From a virus, in the IMG/VR virus record IMGVR_UViG_3300042868_002540, positions 1 to 20,952 of that record: a stretch of 20,952 nucleotides of DNA. One strand, given 5' to 3'. This document shows, in pieces, positions 5,860-13,120 of the stretch. The position numbers and the translations under genes were made by a program. Numbering within the stretch: position 1 is the first letter of the stretch; every line of letters starts with the position of its first letter. The notes under the pieces were generated by a model, which was not told the DNA's origin, ran no database searches, and saw only the letters and a list, made by a program, of their open reading frames with translations.

Positions 5860-7416
5860 ATGGCAAAGCTAAACGTCAAACAGATCATGGAGCGAGAGGC
5901 GAAAGCCCAAGCTCGCAAGGACGAGTGGCGCTCGATCTACGAGGATTGCTACGAGTTTGCGCTTCCGCAGCGCAATCTCTACAGCGGCTTCTATGAGGGC
6001 GGCGTGGCCGGGCAGAATAAGATGGCCCGCGTCTTTGATTCGACGGCGATCCACGCAACGCAGCGGTTCGCAAACCGGATCCAAGCTGGATTGTTCCCGC
6101 CCTACAAGAAATGGTGCAGGCTCGAGGCCGGAAGCTCAATCCCCCCGGACAAGAAAGAGCAAGCAACCCAAGTTCTGGACGCATACACCGACCGGATGTT
6201 CGAAACCTTGCGCCAGACCAACTTTGACTTGGCAATCGGCGAGTTCCTGCTCGATCTCTGCGTGGGCACGGCCGTAATGATGATCATGCCGGGCGATGAA
6301 GTGACACCAATTCGGTTTACGCCTGTGCCTCAGTATCTCGTCGCGTTCGAGGAAGGCCCGTTTGGCACAGTGGACAATGTTTATCGCAAGCTCCGCATGA
6401 AGGGCGAGGCGATCAAGCAGGAATACCCGGATGCAAACATTCCGGCGCACATTCAGGCTGAGATCGACAACTCGCCAGACAAGGACATCGATCTGATCGA
6501 TGCCGTGATCTTCGACAAAGACATGGGCGTCTTCAACTACCATGTGATCTGGCCGGGCAAGAACCATGAGCTTGTCCAGCGCACGATGAAATCGAATCCG
6601 TTCGTTGTTGCTCGATACATGAAGGTTGCGGGCGAGGTTTACGGGCGCGGCCCGCTTGTCACGGCTATCCCCGACATCAAAACCTTGAACAAGACGCTCG
6701 AGCTGGTGCTGAAAAATGCCAGCATTGCAGTTGCGGGCGTCTATACCGCAGCGGATGACGGCGTTCTGAACCCCAATAACGTGCGGATCCAGCCCGGCGC
6801 GGTGATTGCCGTTGCTCGCAATGGTGGACCGCAGGGCCCAAGCCTAATGCCGCTTGCGCGGTCGAGCGATTTCAACTTGTCCCAGATCATCATCAACGAT
6901 CTGCGCATGAACATCAAAAAGATCTTGATGGATGACACGTTGCCGCCCGACAACATGAGCGCAAGGTCGGCGACCGAGATCTCAGAGCGCACCCGGGAGC
7001 TGGCAACCAACCTTGGATCTGCCTTTGGCCGACTGATCAACGAGACGATGATCCCAGTCGTGACGCGGATCCTTTTCGTGATGGACCAGATGGCCCTGAT
7101 CGATATGCCGCTGCGCGTGAACGGGCTCGAGGTCAAAGTCACCCCGGTTTCGCCACTGTCTCAGGCGCAAAAGCTGCAAGAGGTGCAGGACGCAATGCAA
7201 TACACGCAGATTGCAATGGGCATGGGCCCAACTGGCGTGGCAACTGTGTCGGTCACGCGCCTTTTGCAATTCGTCGCAGAGCGCATGGGCATCGACAGCC
7301 GGGTTATCGCGACGCAGGAAGAGCAAATGGCGTTCTTCAAACAGATGCAGCAGCAGCAAATGGCTGAGCAGCAGGCGGCAATGGCGCAACAAGCACCACA
7401 AGGGGCAATGCAATGA
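5860..7416 (+). CDS. Portal (head-tail connector) protein, 518 aa
   Basis: This protein forms the dodecameric ring at the capsid vertex through which DNA enters and leaves. AGGAG (5847-5851) is 8 nt before the ATG. The sequence matches T7 gp8-type connectors. The N-terminal helix contains R-K-D-E-W-R-S-I-Y-E-D-C-Y-E-F-A-L-P-Q. The segment R-V-F-D-S-T-A-I-H-A-T-Q-R-F-A and F-P-P-Y-K-K-W follow, with a stem/clip region in the middle. Near the end is A-R-S-A-T-E-I-S-E-R-T-R-E-L, the typical C-terminal helical wing. The length is normal for the family (about 500-540 aa). The last ~30 residues are Gln/Ala-rich and probably disordered. The neighbours (terminase upstream, scaffold and capsid downstream) support the call. 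Confidence 0.92.
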   Translation: MAKLNVKQIMEREAKAQARKDEWRSIYEDCYEFALPQRNLYSGFYEGGVAGQNKMARVFDSTAIHATQRFANRIQAGLFPPYKKWCRLEAGSSIPPDKKEQATQVLDAYTDRMFETLRQTNFDLAIGEFLLDLCVGTAVMMIMPGDEVTPIRFTPVPQYLVAFEEGPFGTVDNVYRKLRMKGEAIKQEYPDANIPAHIQAEIDNSPDKDIDLIDAVIFDKDMGVFNYHVIWPGKNHELVQRTMKSNPFVVARYMKVAGEVYGRGPLVTAIPDIKTLNKTLELVLKNASIAVAGVYTAADDGVLNPNNVRIQPGAVIAVARNGGPQGPSLMPLARSSDFNLSQIIINDLRMNIKKILMDDTLPPDNMSARSATEISERTRELATNLGSAFGRLINETMIPVVTRILFVMDQMALIDMPLRVNGLEVKVTPVSPLSQAQKLQEVQDAMQYTQIAMGMGPTGVATVSVTRLLQFVAERMGIDSRVIATQEEQMAFFKQMQQQQMAEQQAAMAQQAPQGAMQ

Positions 7417-7664
7417 GCGATGGATGGGCAGATCTATCACCAGCTCTAAACGTCCGGGCTGCTCCGGATGATTTGGATTTCATTTATGGGAAGCTGTTTA
7501 AGTCTCCCGAAGGCCAAAAGGTTTTGGCACATATGCGATCGATCACGATCGAGCAGCCCGTTTTCGTCCCGGGCGAAGATCCCAGCTATGGCTATTGCCG
7601 GGCTGGGATGTGCGAATTGGTTCGCATGATCGAGCGGCGAGTGGAGAAGAGCAACAATGTCTGA
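7413..7664 (+). CDS. Bbp19-like small phage protein, 83 aa
   Basis: The ATG at 7413 overlaps the portal stop (ATGA). The sequence resembles the small Bbp19 family known from Bordetella phage BPP-1 and relatives. It has F-x-S-P-E-G-Q-K-V-L-A-H-M-R, then a Pro-rich P-V-F-V-P-G-E-D-P-S-Y-G-Y, then an R-A-G-M-C-E-L-V-R-M-I-E-R-R helix. These proteins lie between portal and scaffold/capsid genes, and their role is not established to my knowledge. A head-assembly part is inferred from position. The stop lies 8 nt inside the scaffold gene, so the two are translationally coupled. Confidence 0.7.
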   Translation: MSDGWADLSPALNVRAAPDDLDFIYGKLFKSPEGQKVLAHMRSITIEQPVFVPGEDPSYGYCRAGMCELVRMIERRVEKSNNV

Positions 7665-8406
7665 AGCGCAAATGGATGAAGGCCCGCTGGTAAAGCTGAG
7701 CGGCCAACCTGAAGCCACGGCGCAAGGGGATCAATCGATCCCTCTGCATGATGAACCGAAACCAGACGCAGCTCCGGCGGAAAGCTTGTCTCGGCCGGAC
7801 GGCTTCCCTGCAAAGTTCTGGACTGACAAAGGCCCGGATGTCGATAAGCTGGCTAAAAGCTATTCCGAGCTGGAAAAACAGTTCAAGTCTGGCAAGCACA
7901 AAGCCCCGGACGAGGACTATGATCTGTCGGCTTTGGTGGACAAGGGCGTTGCGGAAGATGACCCGATGCTGTCCACCTTTAAGGGCTGGGCCAAAGAGGC
8001 TGGCATCAGCCAAGCGGCGTTCGAGGATATCGTCGGCAAGATTACCGATATCACCGGGAAACAAGTCGAGTCGTTCGAGATTGATCGCAAGGCCGAGATG
8101 GCAAAGCTTGGCGAGCGCGGCCGCGAAAAGATTGAAATGGTCGAGCGCCACATTATGAAGCTTGGATTGTCAAACGAAGAGCGGGACGCAATTGCATCCG
8201 GCTTGGACAACGCATCATCAATCAACGCAATGGTGAAGATGATCCAGTCTTTCACAAACGAAAGCCTGCCAGTCACCCCGGCCGTAAACACTCCGACAAT
8301 GACGCGGACAGACCTCGAGGCTGCGATGCAAGATCCGCGTTATGGAAAGGATCGCGTCTACACTGATGGCGTCACATCCAAGTGGATGAAGTCGCAAAAC
8401 GTCTAA
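7657..8406 (+). CDS. Capsid scaffolding/assembly protein, 249 aa
   Basis: ATG 7657 is preceded by GGAGAAGAG (7643-7651). The protein lies between portal and capsid genes and has the form of T7 gp9-like scaffolds. Its acidic, Pro/Ala-rich disordered N-terminus (residues 1-45) is followed by a recognisable block F-P-A-K-F-W-T-D-K-G-P-D-V-D-K-L-A-K-S-Y-S-E-L-E. A Y-D-L-S-A-L-V segment and long charged helices come next, and the end is basic with Y-T-D-G-V-T-S-K-W-M. Scaffolds line the prohead interior, guide capsid protein assembly and leave before or during packaging. A 169-nt leader separates it from the capsid gene. Confidence 0.82.
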   Translation: MSEAQMDEGPLVKLSGQPEATAQGDQSIPLHDEPKPDAAPAESLSRPDGFPAKFWTDKGPDVDKLAKSYSELEKQFKSGKHKAPDEDYDLSALVDKGVAEDDPMLSTFKGWAKEAGISQAAFEDIVGKITDITGKQVESFEIDRKAEMAKLGERGREKIEMVERHIMKLGLSNEERDAIASGLDNASSINAMVKMIQSFTNESLPVTPAVNTPTMTRTDLEAAMQDPRYGKDRVYTDGVTSKWMKSQNV

Positions 8407-8421
8407 CTGTTTACAGAACCA

Positions 8422-8515
8422 TCGCTTGCGTGTATCTTGGCCGAGATGGATAACCCTTGTGGCCCTTCTATGTAGTAAGACCTACTGGCCCGGCGAGGCC
8501 ACAACACGCAAGCGA
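8422..8515 (+). ncRNA. Structured leader element upstream of the major capsid gene
   Basis: A perfect 12-bp inverted repeat, TCGCTTGCGTGT (8422-8433) and ACACGCAAGCGA (8504-8515), encloses a second perfect 8-bp pair, TTGTGGCC (8457-8464) and GGCCACAA (8497-8504). The pairs share base 8504. A small hairpin ATCT-TGGCCG-AGAT (8434-8447) follows the outer 5' arm directly, and GTAG-TAAGAC-CTAC (8472-8485) sits in the inner loop. As RNA this could be a three-way junction. There is no T-run after it, so it does not look like an intrinsic terminator. Its place in the leader suggests RNA processing or control of capsid synthesis; this is inference. Confidence 0.6.
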
Positions 8516-8575
8516 ACCGCCCGATTTCGGATAACGGATCGCGTCTAGTTTGAAACTCATATAGGAGATTCTGCT

Positions 8576-9409
8576 ATGGCGCAGAACGTCACAACGGCGT
8601 TTGTTGACCTCTTCGAATCCGAGGTTAAGCAGGCGTATCAAGCTGAGTCGGTGTTGCGCGGCACGACCCGCACCCGCACTGGTGTTCAAGGCAACACTGT
8701 TAAGTTCCCAAAAATCGGTAAAGGCGTTGCAACTTTGCGCGTTGCCCAAACCGATGTAACCCCGCTGAACGTCACCTACGCTTCGGTGTCGGCCACCATG
8801 ACCGACTATATCGCTGCCGAATACTCGGACATCTTCCACCAGTCGCACATCAACTTTGATGAGCGCCGGGAGCTGGTCCAAGTGGTTTCGAAGTCGATTG
8901 CTCGTCGTTGCGATCAGATCATCATCGATGCTCTGGCCGCTGCTTCTGGCGCTTCGACTGTTGCAACTGGCATCGGTGGCGCAACCTCGAACATGAACAT
9001 CGAAAAGATCCGCGCTGCGGCCAAAGCTATGAACACCAAGAATGTTCCGGCTGAAAACCGCTATATGCTGGTCCATGCTTCGCAGCTCGATGCCATGCTT
9101 GGTGCAACCGCAATCACTTCCTCGGACTTCGCCGTCGTTAAGGCGCTGGTTCGCGGTGAAGTAAACCAGTTCATGGGCTTCAACTTCATCACGATCGGTG
9201 ATCGCGACGAGGGTGGCCTGCCTAAGCCGTCCACTCGGACTTGCTTTGCTTGGCACATGGACGCAATTGGCTACGCTGAATCGATGGCGCAAAAGACCGA
9301 AGTGAACTATATCCCCGAGAAAACCAGCTATTTGGTTTCCTCGATGTTCTCGGCGGGCGCAATTTCCATCGATGACGAAGGCGTTGTCGCAATTTCCTGC
9401 ACCGAATAA
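8576..9409 (+). CDS. Major capsid protein, 277 aa
   Basis: The ATG at 8576 has a strong AGGAG (8563-8567) at 8 nt, as expected for the most highly made protein. The product has the look of HK97-fold capsid proteins of small podoviruses. The N-terminal helical segment is F-V-D-L-F-E-S-E-V-K-Q-A-Y. A loop region has T-R-T-R-T-G-V-Q-G-N-T-V-K-F-P. The P-domain spine helix contains F-D-E-R-R-E-L-V-Q-V-V-S-K-S-I. The next part holds D-Q-I-I-I-D-A-L and V-H-A-S-Q-L-D-A-M-L. F-I-T-I-G-D-R-D-E and a C-terminal beta-rich A-domain (S-M-F-S-A-G-A-I-S-I-D-D-E-G-V-V) follow. The scaffold lies upstream and a decoration-like gene downstream. Codon use here is more T-ended and less GATC-rich than its neighbours, consistent with high expression. 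Confidence 0.9.
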   Translation: MAQNVTTAFVDLFESEVKQAYQAESVLRGTTRTRTGVQGNTVKFPKIGKGVATLRVAQTDVTPLNVTYASVSATMTDYIAAEYSDIFHQSHINFDERRELVQVVSKSIARRCDQIIIDALAAASGASTVATGIGGATSNMNIEKIRAAAKAMNTKNVPAENRYMLVHASQLDAMLGATAITSSDFAVVKALVRGEVNQFMGFNFITIGDRDEGGLPKPSTRTCFAWHMDAIGYAESMAQKTEVNYIPEKTSYLVSSMFSAGAISIDDEGVVAISCTE

Positions 9410-9421
9410 GGAAGGCGCATC

Positions 9422-9700
9422 ATGGCTTACTCTTCGACTGGCTTCACCACTGTTTCGGCGTCCAAGCGCGGCTCAGCCCCAAGCATTTATGCCTATAAAA
9501 CGGCAGATGCTTTGGCGACTGTTCGTGTTGCGGGATATTTCAACGCTCTGGCTAACACTTTGGCCGTTGGCGACCTGATCTATGTCGTAAGCTCGACCGG
9601 GACCACGGCTGTTTGCTCCTTGACGCAAGTGCTGAGCAACGCTTCTGGCGTTGTTGACGTTGCAGATGGAACCACTCTGTCCGCAACCGACACCGACTAA
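9422..9700 (+). CDS. Putative capsid decoration/cement protein, 92 aa
   Basis: AAGGAAGG (9408-9415) lies 6 nt before the ATG, only 12 nt after the capsid gene. The small protein is beta-rich and Ser/Thr/Ala/Val-rich. It contains Y-K-T-A-D-A-L-A-T-V-R-V-A-G-Y-F followed by L-A-V-G-D-L-I-Y-V-V-S-S-T-G. This T-x-D-x-x-x-x-V-x-x-x-G-Y-F then G-D-x-I pattern recurs in small phage head proteins encoded next to capsid genes. Such proteins stabilise the shell from outside. The intrinsic terminator just downstream means it is probably made at high level with the capsid protein. The decoration role is inferred from position and fold style. Confidence 0.65.
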   Translation: MAYSSTGFTTVSASKRGSAPSIYAYKTADALATVRVAGYFNALANTLAVGDLIYVVSSTGTTAVCSLTQVLSNASGVVDVADGTTLSATDTD

Positions 9701-9708
9701 CAACCAAG

Positions 9709-9738
9709 ATGGGGCGGCTCAGGTCGCCCCATTTCCTC
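9709..9738 (+). terminator. Rho-independent terminator after the capsid/decoration genes
   Basis: ATGGGGCG (9709-9716) pairs perfectly with CGCCCCAT (9725-9732). The stem extends inward by a G-T wobble and a C-G pair to a TCAG loop. The 3' side runs into ATTTCCTCT. Stem strength is high and the T-rich tail is short but present. It starts 8 nt after the decoration gene stop. It probably lowers transcription into the tail genes relative to the capsid genes. Confidence 0.8.
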
Positions 9739-9753
9739 TGGCTGGGGTAGAAA

Positions 9754-10371
9754 ATGGCAACTGGCGATACTGACGTTTCTGTTTGTTCTGATGCGCTGGT
9801 TATGCTTGGAGCCAGCGTTATTTCATCTTTAAGCGAAGGGACGCCCGCAGCAACTGCCTGCTCCCGCCTCTATCCCGACATTCGCGACAGCTTGATCAGC
9901 GCTTATGCATGGTCTTGGTCTGTCCAGAAGGTGCAGCTTGCACAACTGATCACCGCCCCGACAAACGAGTGGCGCTACGCCTATCAGCTCCCAAGCAATA
10001 TGCTTTCGGGGGCTCTTGCCGTGTTTGACAGCGGCGCATCGACCGCCCGGCCAATCAATTACGGCTGGGAAATCTATGGGTCCAAGCTGTTTACCAACAT
10101 GGCTATTGTCTATATCGACTATCAGGCGACAGTGAGCGAGGCGGCAATGCCCCCGTATTTCGTGCGCCTGTTGAAAACTGCGCTGGCCGGAGAGATCGCA
10201 ATGGTGATCACCGATCAGGCATCCAAATCGGAATACCATCGATCAGTCGCTTTTGGATCCATTGGCGAAAACAATCGTGGCGGTTTGTTTCGCGAAGCTG
10301 TCAACATCGACAGCCGGGGCCAGCTAAGCAAAACAATTGAGGACTTTTCGCTGATCTCTGTGAGGTATTGA
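9754..10371 (+). CDS. Tail tubular protein A-like (T7 gp11 family), 205 aa
   Basis: Tail tubular protein A forms the dodecameric ring below the portal that completes the connector. The sequence carries typical features of the family: V-S-V-C-S-D-A-L-V-M-L-G-A near the N-terminus, R-L-Y-P-D-I-R-D-S-L-I-S-A-Y-A-W-S-W-S, and W-R-Y-A-Y-Q-L-P-S-N-M-L. A Y-I-D-Y-Q-A-T-V-S segment then leads to a C-terminal helical domain with F-V-R-L-L-K-T-A-L-A-G-E-I-A. The length is close to T7 gp11 (196 aa). The ribosome site is a weak GGGG-TAG before the ATG. It is the first gene after the capsid terminator and is followed one base after its stop by the gp12-like gene. Confidence 0.86.
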   Translation: MATGDTDVSVCSDALVMLGASVISSLSEGTPAATACSRLYPDIRDSLISAYAWSWSVQKVQLAQLITAPTNEWRYAYQLPSNMLSGALAVFDSGASTARPINYGWEIYGSKLFTNMAIVYIDYQATVSEAAMPPYFVRLLKTALAGEIAMVITDQASKSEYHRSVAFGSIGENNRGGLFREAVNIDSRGQLSKTIEDFSLISVRY

Positions 10372-10372
10372 A

Positions 10373-12583
10373 ATGCGGACTGTTCGGTTTATGACCAACT
10401 TCACCAGCGGAGAGCTGGATCCGCTGCTCAGATCACGAACCGATTTGCAGCAATATCAGAACGGGCTCGAGGCCGCGAGGAACGTGGTGATCCAGCCACA
10501 AGGTGGAGTGCGCCGCCGGGACGGCCTAGAGTTTATCCATGACTTCACGGGCTTTACCGCATTCAAGATTGTGCCGTTTGAATACAGCACAACTGACAGT
10601 TATTTGCTGGTTTTTGTGGACGGCCGGATCTATGTCTTTAAGGCTGGCGTCCTACAGACCAACATCAACGGATCTGGCAACAGCTACATCACGGCGACCG
10701 GGCTCACAGCAGCAATGCTGGATGAGCTAAACTTCACGCAGGCCGTCGATACAATTGTGATCTGCCACGAAGATCTTCAGACAAAACGGCTTGTCCGAAA
10801 CTCTGATACGAATTGGACATGGGAAAACCTCCCGCTCGTAAACATCCCGCAATATGGTTATGAACTTGATGAGCATTTGCCGCAATTTACAATCACGCCC
10901 AGCGCGGTGACAGGAAATGTCACCATCACGGCATCGGCGGCAACAACTGATACCGGGTCGGCTCAGGCCGGATCGATCAGCACAATAACGCTCAAGGCCG
11001 CGACATCGTTTACAACAAATGACCAGCCCGCCGGGATGTTTGTGGTTATCACATCCGGCACGGGATCCGGCCAAACGCGGCACATTGAGAGTTATGTGGC
11101 GTCCACCAAGATTGCCACTGTGTATCCAAATTGGACAACAGCGCCTGACGCAACGTCAAACTACAAGGTTGTTCCATTCGCGACAACGACAGTCGGGGAA
11201 TACCTTCAGGTTGTGTCCGGCTTTGGCCGCGCTCGATACGTCGAGTATATTTCCGACACAGTAATGAAGGCCGTTACTTCGGTTCCGTTCTTCGATACGT
11301 CTGCAATCGTCAGCACCAAATGGCGCAGCGAACATGGCTTTGAGGCTTCGTGGTCCAGCACACGGGGCTGGCCGAGATCTGCAACATTCCACCAAGGCCG
11401 TCTTTACTTTGGCGGATCTAAGAGCCGGACAAACGTGATCTGGGGATCGCGAGTTATCAACTATTTTGACTTCGACCCCGGCACGGGCTTGGCCGACGAG
11501 GGGCTCGAGGCAACCCTGAACACCGACCAATATAACGCGATCGTCAACGTGGCGTCCGGATCTGACTTGCGGATCTTCACCACAGGCGGCGAGTTCATTA
11601 TTGCCAACGCAAACAATGGCCCAATCACGCCCAGCACATTGCTGGTTCGCCCCCAAACACGCCTCGGCACAAAGGCGGGCGTTCCCATTCAGGATCTGAA
11701 CGGCGCGTCTGTGTTTATTCAGCGCAGCGGCCGATCGATCAACGCGTTCCAATTCACCGACACAACTGCCAGCTACTCGATCCAGCCTCTATCGGTTCTC
11801 AGCTCTCACCTTGTGAAAGACCCGGTGGATCTTGCGGTTCGACGCGGGACATCGACCGACGAGACTGACACGCTGTATGTGGTGAACGGCGAAGACGGGA
11901 CAATGACAGTCTATTCGATCTTGTCGAGCCAAGGCGTCATTGCCGCATCAGAGTTTACGACTGGATCAAGCGGCACGGATGATTTCCTTGCTGTTGGGGT
12001 CGAGATCGATCGCGTGTTTGTAATCATAAAGCGCACAGTCAACGCATCGACCAAATATTACTTGGAGCGGTTCTCGTCGGATGTGCTGGTGGACAGCGCC
12101 AAGATTGGAACGTCAGGCGCAACAGTTGCTATGGAACACTTGCGCAATATGACAGTGAAGGTTTTGCGCGATGGATCTGTTGAGGTCGATAAGGTCGTGC
12201 CAAATACAGCGCCTTATCAGATCACGTTCACGACCGCAGCAACCACATCGTATCAGGTCGGGCTCGGCTTTGATGTCGAGATCCGCACCATGCCGCAGGA
12301 GCCAAACTTGCCCACGGGCACATCGCTTGGCGTGAAGAAGCGGATTATCAGGGTCGATGCCTTGGTTAAGGACAGCCAGAGCATGGCTATTAACGGGACA
12401 ACTGTGCCGTTCACAGCATATGGGACCACGCCGCTCGATGCGCCTGTGCCTCTTGTTACAGGGCTAAAGACAGTGCATGGCATTCTGGGCTATAGTGAGA
12501 CGGGGCAGATCAGTGTAACGCAGCCCTATCCGTTGAAGCTTAACCTGATCGGTATGGAATACCGCTTGAGCTTGGGGGAATAA
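10373..12583 (+). CDS. Tail tubular protein B-like (T7 gp12 family), 736 aa
   Basis: This protein makes the hexameric nozzle of the short tail. The start ATG 10373 follows GAGG (10362-10365) at 7 nt, one base after the previous stop. The N-terminus is characteristic: F-T-S-G-E-L-D-P-L-L-R-S-R-T-D-L, then Y-Q-N-G-L-E-A-A-R-N and Q-P-Q-G-G-V-R-R-R-D-G. Later blocks include G-W-P-R-S-A-T-F-H-Q-G-R-L-Y-F-G-G and a beta-propeller-like middle with repeated strands. The length is slightly below T7 gp12 (794 aa). The insertion around residues 175-275 is Thr/Ser/Ala-rich and beta-like, and may be an extra tip or nozzle domain. Confidence 0.88.
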   Translation: MRTVRFMTNFTSGELDPLLRSRTDLQQYQNGLEAARNVVIQPQGGVRRRDGLEFIHDFTGFTAFKIVPFEYSTTDSYLLVFVDGRIYVFKAGVLQTNINGSGNSYITATGLTAAMLDELNFTQAVDTIVICHEDLQTKRLVRNSDTNWTWENLPLVNIPQYGYELDEHLPQFTITPSAVTGNVTITASAATTDTGSAQAGSISTITLKAATSFTTNDQPAGMFVVITSGTGSGQTRHIESYVASTKIATVYPNWTTAPDATSNYKVVPFATTTVGEYLQVVSGFGRARYVEYISDTVMKAVTSVPFFDTSAIVSTKWRSEHGFEASWSSTRGWPRSATFHQGRLYFGGSKSRTNVIWGSRVINYFDFDPGTGLADEGLEATLNTDQYNAIVNVASGSDLRIFTTGGEFIIANANNGPITPSTLLVRPQTRLGTKAGVPIQDLNGASVFIQRSGRSINAFQFTDTTASYSIQPLSVLSSHLVKDPVDLAVRRGTSTDETDTLYVVNGEDGTMTVYSILSSQGVIAASEFTTGSSGTDDFLAVGVEIDRVFVIIKRTVNASTKYYLERFSSDVLVDSAKIGTSGATVAMEHLRNMTVKVLRDGSVEVDKVVPNTAPYQITFTTAATTSYQVGLGFDVEIRTMPQEPNLPTGTSLGVKKRIIRVDALVKDSQSMAINGTTVPFTAYGTTPLDAPVPLVTGLKTVHGILGYSETGQISVTQPYPLKLNLIGMEYRLSLGE

Positions 12584-12584
12584 G

Positions 12585-13103
12585 ATGGGCATCGAAACTA
12601 TCATCGCGGCCGCAGCTCTGGGCACAAGTGTAGTTGGGACAGTTGGATCTGCTCGAGCGGCCAAGCAAGCAGGCGCTGCACAGCAGCAGCAATACAATGC
12701 GCAGGCGGCTCAATCTCAAATGCAGGGGCGCTCTCAGGCGATCGCCTATCGCCAGCAGGGGGCCGATGTTCTGCGCATCTTGAATGAGACGTTGGCTGCA
12801 ACGATTGCAATTGCCGGGGCGGGCAATGTCGATCCAACAAGTGGCTCAGCCCGTGTGCTGCAAGAGTATGCCCGGGCGGAAGCTGCATCAGAGTTTGGCA
12901 CGGCGCAGGAGAATGCCATCTTGGCTACCGCCGGGGCCACGGCTCAGGCCGGGATCTATCGTCAGGCCGGATCATCCGCCTATTCTGCAGGGATTATGCA
13001 GGGCAATTCAATCATGTTTACCGGGCTCGGCCGCGCTCTTAACTTGATGCCGACATTCAACCCGTTCCAAACACAGCCACAAGGGCCATCTGGCCGCATC
13101 TAA
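12585..13103 (+). CDS. Internal virion protein B-like (T7 gp14-like), 172 aa
   Basis: The ATG at 12585 is one base after the previous stop, with GGGGG just upstream. The product begins with a Gly/Ala-rich hydrophobic helix (residues 2-24: I-E-T-I-I-A-A-A-A-L-G-T-S-V-V-G-T-V-G). A long Gln/Ala-rich helix containing Q-Q-Q-Q-Y-N-A-Q-A-A-Q follows, then G-N-V-D-P-T-S-G-S-A-R and a second helical part. This N-terminal hydrophobic helix plus Gln-rich coil and V-x-x-x-S-G-S pattern is typical of gp14-like core proteins. These are ejected on infection and, in T7, help form the channel in the outer membrane. The place between nozzle and large internal proteins agrees. Confidence 0.75.
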   Translation: MGIETIIAAAALGTSVVGTVGSARAAKQAGAAQQQQYNAQAAQSQMQGRSQAIAYRQQGADVLRILNETLAATIAIAGAGNVDPTSGSARVLQEYARAEAASEFGTAQENAILATAGATAQAGIYRQAGSSAYSAGIMQGNSIMFTGLGRALNLMPTFNPFQTQPQGPSGRI

Positions 13104-13120
13104 GTTTAACGAGGTAAACT
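13103..13120 (+). promoter_or_regulatory. Ribosome-binding site displayed in a hairpin loop before the 878-aa gene
   Basis: AGTTTA (13103-13108) and TAAACT (13115-13120) are perfect inverted repeats enclosing the 6-nt loop ACGAGG. The loop holds the Shine-Dalgarno GAGG (13111-13114), and the ATG follows the stem directly at 13121. The 5' arm begins at the last base of the previous stop codon. The stem is A/T-rich and weak, so it may present rather than block the site. The similar arms AGTTT/AAACT occur at 8547-8557 in the capsid leader. Confidence 0.5.

Noticed and set aside
8422-8515. Interpreting the nested repeats as an intrinsic terminator
   Set aside because: The arms are 70 nt apart and no T-run follows the 3' arm, so it was listed as a structured leader instead.
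8547-8568. Resemblance to a T7-type RNA polymerase promoter (ACTCATATAGGAGA)
   Set aside because: It needs a 1-nt gap to align, is the only copy seen, contains the capsid ribosome site that explains the AGGAG, and no single-subunit RNA polymerase gene is in the window.
8468-9292. 274-codon minus-strand open frame
   Set aside because: It lies opposite the major capsid gene, has no ribosome site or family resemblance, and is explained by the capsid gene's codon bias.
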